From: Clostridia bacterium
Lineage (GTDB): Bacteria > Bacillota > Peptococcia > DRI-13 > UBA5745
Direction: 5' to 3'
Length of the DNA stretch: 64,000 nt
NCBI GenBank assembly: GCA_018436095.1
Contig: JAHDMJ010000018.1
Span: forward strand, 322,434-386,433
The position numbers and the translations under genes were made by a program. Within the stretch, counting starts at the first letter, position 1. Each line of letters opens with the position of its first letter. Positions 25,237 through 33,000 of the stretch are shown one piece after another. The notes beneath the pieces are model-generated. The model had not been told where the DNA came from. It was given only the letters and a program-made list of their open reading frames with translations, and ran no database searches.

Positions 25237-25707
25237 ATGAGTTTTGGAGAGAAATTGCGGTCTTTAAGGCAGGAAGCCGGCATGTCCCAAGCGGAGCTGG
25301 CCCGGCGTTTGGGAGTGACGGAGCGTTCCATTCATAATTATGAGGCTAATGCCAGATACCCCAAAGGCCAGGGCGTATTGCGGGGAATTGCCGCCACTTT
25401 TGGCGTCACCGCCGATTATCTTGTGGATGATACGATTCCCTTGCCGGCGGATAAGCAGCAGAAAAAGGATAAGACCTCCCGCCGTGAGGAGGTCAGCGAT
25501 TTTCTGTCGGCTGCCGGTGAAGCTTACGGCAGCAAAGGCCGCAAAGAGGCTGCCCGGCTATTGGAGGAGGCGGGGATGATGTTTACCGGCGGCGAGCTGT
25601 CCGAAGAGGATAAAGATGCTTTCTTCCAATCCATTACCCAGGCTTATTTTGCCGCTAAAAATAAGGCCCGGGAGAAGTTCGGCCAGAAAGAGAAGAAGTC
25701 CTTTTGA
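25237..25707 (+). CDS. XRE-family regulator paired with an ImmA/IrrE protease
   Basis: 156 residues. Residues 4-62 are a Cro/CI helix-turn-helix (SQAELARRLGVTERSIHNYE), followed by a charged linker and a helical tail (about 85-150). The organisation resembles ImmR of ICEBs1 and DdrO of Deinococcus, repressors that are inactivated when an ImmA/IrrE-type protease cuts their C-terminal part. AAGGAGGGAGACAGGG precedes the ATG. The stop overlaps the start of the protease gene by 4 bases. Divergent from dinB, so dinB is a plausible target (inference from the shared GGAA-N6-TTCC sites). Confidence 0.85.
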   Translation: MSFGEKLRSLRQEAGMSQAELARRLGVTERSIHNYEANARYPKGQGVLRGIAATFGVTADYLVDDTIPLPADKQQKKDKTSRREEVSDFLSAAGEAYGSKGRKEAARLLEEAGMMFTGGELSEEDKDAFFQSITQAYFAAKNKAREKFGQKEKKSF

Positions 25708-26207
25708 TTGCCAGGATCATCAAAGACACCGAAAAATTGTTAAAAGAGCTAGGGAGCCGGGATCCTAAAGATCTAGCGGCTTATTTTGATGTTTCTTTAA
25801 GGGAAGATGCCTTGGGCAGCTTAAAGGCCTACATTTTTTTTCAATCCCGGGTGGCCGTGATTTGTTTAAATTCCTCTTTGCCCGAGGAGCTGCGGCCCAC
25901 CGTTATTTGCCACGAAATGGGCCATTATCTTTACCACCAGAAACTGGCCAAAGGCCATACCTTCCGAGAGAAGCAACTCTTTTCTCCTCAGTACAGCAGC
26001 GAGTACGAAGCCAACTTATTTGCCGCTGAGTTTTTATTGGAAGACGAAGAAGTCTGGGAAAAACTGAAAGCCGGCGGCGATTTGTTTCGGGTAGCTTCAG
26101 AACTGGGCGTACCGCCGGAGTTGCTGGATTTTAAATTAAAGATGATGCATTACAAAGGATACGAGGTGCATAGCTGTCTGCAGGCTGCGGGAAATTTTTT
26201 GAAGTGA
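25704..26207 (+). CDS. ImmA/IrrE-family metallopeptidase
   Basis: 167 residues with the zinc motif in VICHEMGHYLYHQ (HEMGH, about residues 71-75) and the downstream glutamate in SSEYEANLFAAEFLLE (about 97-112), the two diagnostic blocks of the family. Such proteins cleave partner XRE repressors. Start is TTG at 25704, overlapping the upstream stop by 4 bases, which fits translational coupling; the ribosome site (GAGAAGAAG) is weak. There is no phage or integrative-element gene nearby, so this is not an obvious prophage immunity module. Confidence 0.87.
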   Translation: MIARIIKDTEKLLKELGSRDPKDLAAYFDVSLREDALGSLKAYIFFQSRVAVICLNSSLPEELRPTVICHEMGHYLYHQKLAKGHTFREKQLFSPQYSSEYEANLFAAEFLLEDEEVWEKLKAGGDLFRVASELGVPPELLDFKLKMMHYKGYEVHSCLQAAGNFLK

Positions 26208-26280
26208 AGAAAAGAGTGGCGGCGTCCGGCAGCTAAAAGGCTATTGCAGATTGAGCAGTCAGCAAATGGAATGTGGCAAT

Positions 26281-26325
26281 AAAAGACGGACTATCGGTAT
26301 AAAGCTGACAGCCCGTCTTTTTTGT
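26281..26325 (+). terminator. terminator after the ImmA gene
   Basis: AAAAGACGG (26281-26289) pairs with CCGTCTTTT (26313-26321) and is followed by TTTG. Confidence 0.75.
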
Positions 26326-26344
26326 TCGTATATTCAATTAAAAA

Positions 26345-26408
26345 TGTAAAAAGTATTTGACATATTTGGCGAGAAGTGTTATGCTCAAAATGTAAAAAGT
26401 ATTTTACA
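26345..26408 (+). promoter_or_regulatory. promoter flanked by twin operators for the small XRE pair
   Basis: TTGACA (26357-26362), a 17-base gap and TATGCT (26380-26385). Two dyads TGTAAAA-AGTA-TTTNACA lie at 26345-26362 (covering the -35; one mismatch) and 26391-26408 (perfect, at the predicted start of transcription). The pattern predicts negative autoregulation by the XRE protein encoded at 26731. Confidence 0.7.
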
Positions 26409-26431
26409 TAATTTTGTTTAGGGGGATTTGT

Positions 26432-26728
26432 ATGGATTGGTTATTGATTGGGCTAAGCGGCGTGTTTATCCTTTTGACAGTATTGATTATAGTGTTTTTA
26501 GTTTCACTGTCAAAGCAAGGGGATGAAAGATATGAGCATATAAAAACAAAAGCTATAGTGATTTCCTTTTATGCAACAGTTGGCGTTTTGATTGGAAATC
26601 TCGGCCGGGCTATTTTCAATATTGGCAACCAAACAAATGGGTTTATATCTAATCTAAGTTTACTAATAGTTGTAGCCGTTATATTTTTAGCTTCTTTAGT
26701 CTGGCAAAAAAGGAAATATGGTGGTTAA
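26432..26728 (+). CDS. small membrane protein upstream of an XRE regulator
   Basis: 98 residues with three hydrophobic segments (about 3-23, 40-60 and 73-91) and a basic C-terminus (WQKRKYGG). Small membrane proteins of this kind are often encoded just before a 60-70 residue XRE regulator in Firmicutes; their function is not known. ATG at 26432 follows AGGGGG by 7 bases; the frame is open a few codons further but without a ribosome site. AT-rich relative to its neighbours. Confidence 0.7.
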   Translation: MDWLLIGLSGVFILLTVLIIVFLVSLSKQGDERYEHIKTKAIVISFYATVGVLIGNLGRAIFNIGNQTNGFISNLSLLIVVAVIFLASLVWQKRKYGG

Positions 26729-26730
26729 TA

Positions 26731-26925
26731 ATGAAAAACCATATTCGGGATTTACGGAAAGAAAAGAAGCTATCCCAAGATGAGTTAGCAAAACTCTGTA
26801 ATGTTACCCGGCAAACAATTAACGCCATAGAGAACAATAAATATGACCCGACTTTAATATTGGCGTTTAGGTTAGCCTATCTATTGCAAACAACGGTAGA
26901 TGAATTATTTGAATTTGAACAGTAA
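26731..26925 (+). CDS. short XRE-family regulator
   Basis: 64 residues that consist only of a Cro/CI-type helix-turn-helix: RDLRKEKKLSQDELAKLCNV, TRQTINAIENNKYDPTL and a C-terminal TTVDELFEFEQ, the pattern of the YgzD-like regulators. It starts 2 bases after the stop of the membrane protein gene and has GGTGG upstream. It probably binds the two TGTAAAA-N4-TTTTACA sites at the operon promoter. No terminator is evident after it. Confidence 0.88.
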   Translation: MKNHIRDLRKEKKLSQDELAKLCNVTRQTINAIENNKYDPTLILAFRLAYLLQTTVDELFEFEQ

Positions 26926-27005
26926 AAAAACCTTGTTGCAGCTTATCGTTAATGTTGAGTAGTGCCAAAAGGCGGAGCGCGACTATCCGGCCCGGCGGGT
27001 TCCGG

Positions 27006-28355
27006 CTAAGCAGTGGGCAGCCAATGGACTTTCCGGTAGTACAGCCAAAGGCAAAGAGCTGCCCCGGCCCAGGAAAGGGGAAAAACGGCAATAACGCTTG
27101 AGGCTGATGGAAAAAATTCCATTACCGGATAAAGCAGAGCCGTCCGCAGTAAACAGATATTCAGCAAGACAATTACCATCGGAGGAAAGGTTTTGCCGGC
27201 GCCCCGAACAGTGGAGCCCAGCACCTCCAGGATAGCGTAAAAGAAATAAAAAGGGAAAGCGATGAGAGCCAGGCGCCGTCCAATGGCAATAACATCGGCG
27301 TCGTTAGAAAATAAGGCGAAGGCTTTGGCAGAGAGCAGCAAAGTGATAAGGCTGAGGCCGATCGTTGTGCATATGCTAATGGCAAGGCCGGTTTTGACCC
27401 CCTGTTGCACCCGGTCTATTTTTCCTGCGCCGATGTTCATGCTGGTGAAAGTAGTGGCGGCCTGGCCAAAGGCCAGAATAGGCAAATAGATAGAAAGCTC
27501 TACCTGGAAATAGGCGGTGAAGGCTGCAATGCTGTCCACTCCAAGGCCGTTGATATGGTATTGGACGACCAGGTTGGACAGGGTGATGACCATAGACTGT
27601 ACGCCTGCCGGTATGCCTATGTACAGTATTTTTTTGAATATGGTTGTATCGATGAGGATTTTCCTGAGAGTCAGGCTATAAGCGCTGTCCAGTTTCGTGA
27701 GTCGCCGTAAAACCAAAACCGCTGCCAGGGTTTGGGAAAAAAGGATAGCAATGGCCGCACCCTTTAAGCCCCAGCCTAAAAACCAGATAAAAAGAGCATT
27801 GGTACCGATATTGCTTAAGCCGCCAATAAGTTGGTATACCATCGGCGACTTAGAATTGCCCAAAGCCCGTAAAATGCCGGCGCCCATATTATAGGACACC
27901 AAAGAGACCAGGCTGAGAAAGTAAAGCCGAAGGTAATCAGCCGCCTGGTCTATGATGCCGGCAGGGGTATTCAGCAATCCCAGCAGGAAAGGGGTCAGCA
28001 GATAGCCTAAAACCGCCAAAAAAGCGCCGCCGGCCAGGCTCAGCGTCATTGACGTCTGGATGGTTTTCTTAAGGCCGGTCTCATTGCCGGAACCAAAAAA
28101 CTTGGCGGCAACAATACCGGAGCCAACGCTCATCCCCGTAAAAAAACCCACCACGCAGGAAACCAGCAGGCTGCTGGCTCCTACGGCGGCGGAAGCTTCT
28201 TTGCCGAGGATATGGCCCACAAAAATGAGGGAAAAGGTGCTGTAAAGCTGCTGAATTAAACTGCTGCCCAGCAGAGGCAAAGCAAAGAGGATCAGACTTT
28301 TTCCAATAGGGCCTTCGGATAGATTTTTATTGGCCGTTTCGTTATCTTTTATCAT
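27006..28355 (-). CDS. MATE family efflux transporter
   Basis: 449 residues and about 12 membrane segments, the standard size of multidrug and toxic compound extrusion proteins, which export cationic compounds in exchange for sodium ions or protons. It opens with the typical GPIGKSLILFALPLLGSSLIQQLYS segment and has the internal two-fold repeat (SLVSYNMGAGILRALGNSKSP in the first half, AFGQAATTFTSMNIGAG in the second). The start is the first ATG of the frame; the upstream ribosome site is poor, so the precise start is less certain. Convergent with the XRE pair. Confidence 0.9.
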   Translation of the reverse strand: MIKDNETANKNLSEGPIGKSLILFALPLLGSSLIQQLYSTFSLIFVGHILGKEASAAVGASSLLVSCVVGFFTGMSVGSGIVAAKFFGSGNETGLKKTIQTSMTLSLAGGAFLAVLGYLLTPFLLGLLNTPAGIIDQAADYLRLYFLSLVSLVSYNMGAGILRALGNSKSPMVYQLIGGLSNIGTNALFIWFLGWGLKGAAIAILFSQTLAAVLVLRRLTKLDSAYSLTLRKILIDTTIFKKILYIGIPAGVQSMVITLSNLVVQYHINGLGVDSIAAFTAYFQVELSIYLPILAFGQAATTFTSMNIGAGKIDRVQQGVKTGLAISICTTIGLSLITLLLSAKAFALFSNDADVIAIGRRLALIAFPFYFFYAILEVLGSTVRGAGKTFPPMVIVLLNICLLRTALLYPVMEFFPSASSVIAVFPLSWAGAALCLWLYYRKVHWLPTA

Positions 28356-28606
28356 ATAAAACCATAAACCGCCGGAGAATCACCAGGATTGGCTGCCAGT
28401 GCCGCATCATTAATAAAAGATAATGCCCTCATCCTTAGCGAAATATTCGGCCTTGACCTGGTTTACGGTGGGTAATTGATTAACCAAATTGTAAAAGATA
28501 TTCTGCTGTTTGCCCTAAATTTATAGCACAAAGTCAGTCGCTGCGTTATACTTATGGCAAAGGATTAATATTCACCACCGGTTCAGGTGATGATAAGGAG
28601 GCGGCA

Positions 28607-29086
28607 ATGAGAATAAAATTACCCTTTACCCTTTTTCATAAAATAATAGAAGGGCTGTGCTTTCTGGTGTTTTTGGGCTCGCTGATCTATCTGGCGGTAA
28701 ACTGGCGGTTTATACCGGATAGCGTACCCACCCACTTTAATGCTGCCGGAGCGGCCGATGCCTGGGGCGGCAAGAATTCATTGATCATATTGATTGCTGT
28801 TGATGCAATGCTCTATGTTGTAATGACGGTGGCCAGCCTGTTTCCTGCTGCCTGGAATGTACCGGTAAGGATTACGCCGGAAAACAGCTTGCGGGTATTG
28901 CCCCTGATAAAGGATATGCTTTCCCTGACCAAGCTCTACATTCTGGTTATGTTCGGTTATCTGATCGTAGCCGCGTCCCGGGCTATGCCTCTGGGAACCT
29001 GGTTTTTGCCGCTGGTGCTTGTTTTGCTTTTGGGTACGAATGTTGTTTATATTATTTTGGCCAGAAGGGCGGCGAAAGGCTTATGA
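28607..29086 (+). CDS. DUF1648 membrane protein
   Basis: 159 residues with four hydrophobic segments. Residues about 35-65 contain WRFIPDSVPTHFNAAGAADAWGGKNS, the defining block of DUF1648, a domain also found in the SdpI immunity protein family. Its role is not established. TAAGGAGGCGGCA precedes the ATG. The last four bases overlap the start of the serine dehydratase gene, so the two genes are co-translated, although no functional link is known. Confidence 0.8.
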   Translation: MRIKLPFTLFHKIIEGLCFLVFLGSLIYLAVNWRFIPDSVPTHFNAAGAADAWGGKNSLIILIAVDAMLYVVMTVASLFPAAWNVPVRITPENSLRVLPLIKDMLSLTKLYILVMFGYLIVAASRAMPLGTWFLPLVLVLLLGTNVVYIILARRAAKGL

Positions 29087-30720
29087 ATATCAGCGTTTTT
29101 AATGTTATTGGGCCTATTATGGTGGGCCCTTCCAGTTCCCACACCGCCGGCGCCAACCGCTTGGCCCGTATTGCCCGGCTCATTGCCGGCAAAACTTTTT
29201 CCCGGGTTTCCTTCGGTTTATATGGTTCCTTTGCCAAAACCTATCGGGGTCATGGCACGGATAAAGCCCTGGTGGCCGGAGCCCTTGGTTTTAAAGAAGA
29301 TGACGAGCGGTTATCCCAGTCCTTTGCTTTAGCAAAAGCAGCGGGCATGACCTATGATTTTTATGAGGCGGAGTTGGAAGGCCACCACGAAAATAGTGTG
29401 ATCATTACCTTTTATAATCAAGATGAGGCCATTGCCGAGGTTATCGGCTCTTCCACCGGCGGCGGCGGTATTCTGATTTGCTCCATTAACGGTTTTGAGA
29501 CTGAGTTTACGGCCCAGTCCTCCACGCTGGTAATCCGCCAATATGATAAGAAGGGCGTCATCAGCAACATCACTCATGTATTGGCAGAAAACAATATTAA
29601 TATAGGGATTATGAAGGTTTCCCGCAAAGCGAAAGGCGGTATTGCCTGCTGCATCATTGAAACCGACAGTCCCTTGCTGCCGGAGGTAGTGACTGCCATC
29701 GGCAAAGCCGAGGGGGTGATCAGCGTCCAGGCCATCAACCCTTTAGCTGAGGATGAGGGAGAGACAGGGGCTTTAGCCAATGGCGGCGGCCCGGTTCGGG
29801 AAAATGACGAGGCCGGGAAAGCCGGATATAGCAATCTAGCGGATTTGCTGCGGTTAGCCTCTGAGGGCGGCTTGCCCTTATGGGCGCCGGTGCTGCAAAA
29901 CGAGATGGAGTTAACAGGCCTTAATGAGGCCGCTATTTTCAAGAAGCTGGATCAGCACTATGAAGTGATGCTGCAGGCTGCCGGGCGGGCTGCCCTCACG
30001 TCCTTTTCAATTAAAGACAGCTTAATTGGGGGGCTGGCCCATCAGCAAAATACTTATGCCCTTCAGGGTGAAGGAATCAGCGGCAGTTTTATCAATAAAG
30101 TGATGGCCAGGGCATTGTCCTGCAGCGAAGTCAATGCCTCTATGGGCAGGATCTGTGCGGCCCCTACCGCCGGCTCCTGCGGCATCTTGCCCTCGGTACT
30201 GATTTCCTTAGGGGAAAAATATGGACTTGCCCGCCGGCAAATTCTGGAGGGATTGCTTACGGCTGCCGGCATTGGCGCCGTTATCACCTGCAATGCCACC
30301 GTGGCCGGCGCAGAGGGCGGCTGCCAGGCGGAGTGCGGTTCTGCCGCAGCCATGGCCGCGGCCGCCGCGGTGCAGATGGCCGGCGGCACTGCAGCTATGG
30401 CGGTACAGGCATGCAGCCTGGCCCTGATCAATGTTATGGGCTTGATTTGCGACCCGGTGGCAGGTCTTGTGCAAATGCCTTGTGCTCAGAGAAATGCTTC
30501 CCAGGCGGTTAATGCTCTGATCAGCGCCGATTTGGCTTTGGCCGGCATGTTTAGCATTATCCCCGCCGACGAGGTAATTCAGGCTATGTATAAGGTAGGC
30601 TGCCAGTTGCCCGAGACTTTAAGGGAAACGGCTATGGGAGGTATAGCGGCCACAGCCACCGCTAAGGAAATTACCTGCCGGATGTTTGCGCCGAGGCCGG
30701 AGGCCGCAGTGGAGAAATAG
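29083..30720 (+). CDS. sdaA: L-serine ammonia-lyase, fused beta-alpha form with ACT domain
   Basis: 545 residues. Converts L-serine to pyruvate and ammonia with an iron-sulfur cluster. Residues 1-220 match the beta subunit (FNVIGPIMVGPSSSHTAGAN, then an ACT regulatory domain VIRQYDKKGVISNITHVLAE), and residues about 235-540 match the alpha subunit (SLIGGLAHQQNTYA; cluster cysteines in CAAPTAGSCG, CNATVAGAEGGCQAECG and CDPVAGLVQMPC). In most Firmicutes these are two genes, sdaAB and sdaAA; here they are one, joined by an acidic linker at about 222-250. It differs from the single-chain proteobacterial type in keeping the ACT domain. Confidence 0.92.
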   Translation: MNISVFNVIGPIMVGPSSSHTAGANRLARIARLIAGKTFSRVSFGLYGSFAKTYRGHGTDKALVAGALGFKEDDERLSQSFALAKAAGMTYDFYEAELEGHHENSVIITFYNQDEAIAEVIGSSTGGGGILICSINGFETEFTAQSSTLVIRQYDKKGVISNITHVLAENNINIGIMKVSRKAKGGIACCIIETDSPLLPEVVTAIGKAEGVISVQAINPLAEDEGETGALANGGGPVRENDEAGKAGYSNLADLLRLASEGGLPLWAPVLQNEMELTGLNEAAIFKKLDQHYEVMLQAAGRAALTSFSIKDSLIGGLAHQQNTYALQGEGISGSFINKVMARALSCSEVNASMGRICAAPTAGSCGILPSVLISLGEKYGLARRQILEGLLTAAGIGAVITCNATVAGAEGGCQAECGSAAAMAAAAAVQMAGGTAAMAVQACSLALINVMGLICDPVAGLVQMPCAQRNASQAVNALISADLALAGMFSIIPADEVIQAMYKVGCQLPETLRETAMGGIAATATAKEITCRMFAPRPEAAVEK

Positions 30721-30980
30721 GCGCTGCGGCAATATTTAAGACGACGATATTAAGCCGATGATATTTAAGCGGGTGGCATTTAATCCTGCATTTGACCTGA
30801 CTTACTGGGAAATTCCGCTATACACGGCGTGGGCATGGAGCTCACGCCATTTTGGTATGTATAAGTGAGGAAAATTTTCGGTTGCGGGGAGCGCCCTGAA
30901 AAAGCAGGGCAAATCAACAGGCCCTATGTTTATATGTTTCAGCCTACGACGGTCAGCTTACCTGTTTGCCGGGCCTGACT

Positions 30981-31220
30981 GCTCAAAAATGCAGGTTTGT
31001 TACCATTCGCAAGGCTAACTGAGCAAAATTGCAGGTTTGTTACCGTTCGCTAGGGCTAACTGAGCAAAAATGCAGGTTTGTATGCCTCTAAATCCCTGCT
31101 TTGGCACATATTTGGCCCATAAATGGCCTGAAACCATATTTTCAGGCCAAAATACAGGTTACAAACTTGCATTTTTGCACCAAACACGTGAGTTGATGAT
31201 ACAAACTTGCATTTTTGCAC
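30981..31220. repeat. 40-base-period inverted repeat element, subtype A
   Basis: Three direct units close to AGCAAAATTGCAGGTTTGT begin near 30981, 31021 and 31062 (about 40 bases apart); the stretches between them are also alike (TACCATTCGC / TACCGTTCGC then GGCTAACTGA). A hairpin GGCCTGAAA (31125-31133) with TTTCAGGCC (31140-31148) forms the centre, as in the 14903 copy. Inverted units ACAAACTTGCATTTTTGCAC begin at 31161 and 31201, 40 apart. Part of the 1.4 kb non-coding gap 30721-32109. Confidence 0.75.
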
Positions 31221-31296
31221 AAAACAGATCATCTCCATGAGGAGCCTGGAAAGTCCTTCAACTTTTTCAGATTTAGACGACGTGATCAGTTTACGC

Positions 31297-31485
31297 GACT
31301 TTTCCAGTGCCCTCGGTTTGTAGATACCCCCTAAGGCTCAAAAATCAGGCAGAGATATATGCTTTGGCTGTATCTAGTGTCCTGGCAGAAACAATTCACT
31401 ATCAAACCCCCGAAAATGCTTAAAGCCTCTCCCATATTTCCTGTGATCGGGTCTCTCGACGATGACAAACCTGCAAAATTGCGCA
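31297..31485. repeat. diverged relative of the subtype A element
   Basis: The left boundary (31297-31321) matches the reverse complement of 15215-15239 in 24 of 25 bases (core AGTGCCCTCGGTTTGT). The right boundary is a single inverted unit ACAAACCTGCAAAATTGCGC near 31465. The 140 bases in between are not recognisable and encode nothing. Confidence 0.45.
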
Positions 31486-31609
31486 GAATTGAACCTCGAA
31501 AAGCTAGCTCCCCGCCGGTGGGGGCGGCAATCCCTTTACATTAGGGATTGGCCAATAGGGTTTACCTACTTATTCCCGCCGAAGGAAGTCTATAAATCTT
31601 AGCCGGAAC

Positions 31610-31877
31610 TGGCCAAGTCTTTTCCGGAAAAGCCCCTGGAAACGGCAGAACTGGAAGAAGAAATGCGCTATACCAAAGAGCGAGTGGAAGTCCTTGAGCA
31701 GCGGCTGGAAAGAAAACGGCTCGGAAACTGAGGGATAACATAGCGAAAATGCTCATGGACTCACGCGCTGGCAAGTATGTGGGCTTATTCGGTATACAAA
31801 TTCAGATGTATTTCACGGCTTTTGTGGCCAATGTAAAGCAGATTATCCGGTTAAAGGAGTTGGAGACAGCGCAATAA
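31610..31877 (+). pseudogene. possible transposase C-terminal remnant
   Basis: The frame ending with TAA at 31877 reads GKYVGLFGIQIQMYFTAFVA then NVKQIIRLKELETAQ, similar in character to the C-terminal helices of IS1182-type transposases. Upstream, a second open stretch in the same region reads EEEMRYTKERVEVLEQRLERK and stops at TGA, so the segment is broken. No inverted repeats or start are visible. Low confidence; the remainder of the gap up to comEA is AT-rich leader without features. Confidence 0.3.
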
Positions 31878-32109
31878 ACGCTTCTTCCTTTAACTTTTTA
31901 CCAAATTGATCATCCTTTTTCGCTGAATTTAGAAGAAGATAAAATTTACCTCTTCCAAAGGGGTGCTTTTTCAATGATCTCAGGAAGCTGCGTATGTAAA
32001 AAAATATATTTTATGGAAAATATTTGAAGGAAAAAGCTATCTGGTCGCGAAATAAATATAGCGAAGATGGAAGAGGGGGTAAAAAGGCGAAAGAAAGGCG
32101 GCGGCGGAA

Positions 32110-33000
32110 ATGAATCAGTTGCAGCGTATTGGTTTGACGAGCATGACGATCTTATTATTAATAGGATTTTGGGCGGGCTTGTGGTATCAGGGCCAGAGAA
32201 AAGGCGGAGCGGTAGTATTGGCGGCGGCTGGGGAAGCGCAGGCTGACGGGCGGGATGGGGAGCTGGCTGCAGAAGGGGAGACACCGGGGGATCAAGAAGC
32301 TGTAGCAGGGTGGCCGGCGGGGCTGGCGGCGGGAGATACTGTAACCGGCAAAGGACGGCAGCCAAAGGCAATGGTGAATCTTAATGGAGAAGCTGGGGGG
32401 GGCTCTGAGCCGGCTTCGGCAGATGCTGGGTCAGCAGCTTTTGGTACGGCAGGCCCAGGTATAGCCGCAGATGGATCAGACTTGCCCGCATCAGGAGGGA
32501 AAGCCGGCCTTCCGGCCTATGGCGAAGGGGATATGGCTGTTCATGTAGTGGGCAAAGTGGCTTCTCCCGGTCTGTATTTTTTGCCGCCGGGCAGCAGGAT
32601 TTATGATGCTGTGATGTTGGCGGAGCCGGAAAAGGATGCGGATTTGGGCAGAATCAATCTGGCTCTGCCTTTAGAGGATGGCATGCAGATACGGGTGCCG
32701 ATTACCGGCAAGCCTTCCTCTTGGGAGGATGGAGCTTTGATCCTAAGAGCCGGTGATAATGATGATCTATGGCAGGAAAGCGGTCAAAGCCAGGCCCCGG
32801 CAAAGGGAAAAATCAATATCAACAAAGCCACGGCGGCGGAATTGGAGACCTTGCCCGGTATAGGTCCTGCCTATTCCCAGCGCATCATTCAGTATCGGGA
32901 GGAAAAAGGCGGCTTTCGCACAGCAGAAGATCTGCTGAAGGTGAAGGGGATTGGCCGGGCCAAAATGGAGGAGCTAAAGGATTTGGTATGCTGCTCCTAA
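32110..33000 (+). CDS. comEA: ComEA-type DNA-binding competence protein
   Basis: 296 residues. One N-terminal membrane helix (about 8-26), a long Ala/Gly/Glu-rich linker (about 35-140), a SLBB domain (DMAVHVVGKVASPGLYFLPP, about 142-205) and a C-terminal double helix-hairpin-helix domain (INKATAAELETLPGIGPAYS and LLKVKGIGRAKMEELKDL, about 232-292). It binds incoming double-stranded DNA at the cell surface and passes it to ComEC. The linker is longer than usual and of low complexity. The gene overlaps comEC by 13 bases, a conserved pair for DNA uptake. Confidence 0.9.
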   Translation: MNQLQRIGLTSMTILLLIGFWAGLWYQGQRKGGAVVLAAAGEAQADGRDGELAAEGETPGDQEAVAGWPAGLAAGDTVTGKGRQPKAMVNLNGEAGGGSEPASADAGSAAFGTAGPGIAADGSDLPASGGKAGLPAYGEGDMAVHVVGKVASPGLYFLPPGSRIYDAVMLAEPEKDADLGRINLALPLEDGMQIRVPITGKPSSWEDGALILRAGDNDDLWQESGQSQAPAKGKININKATAAELETLPGIGPAYSQRIIQYREEKGGFRTAEDLLKVKGIGRAKMEELKDLVCCS

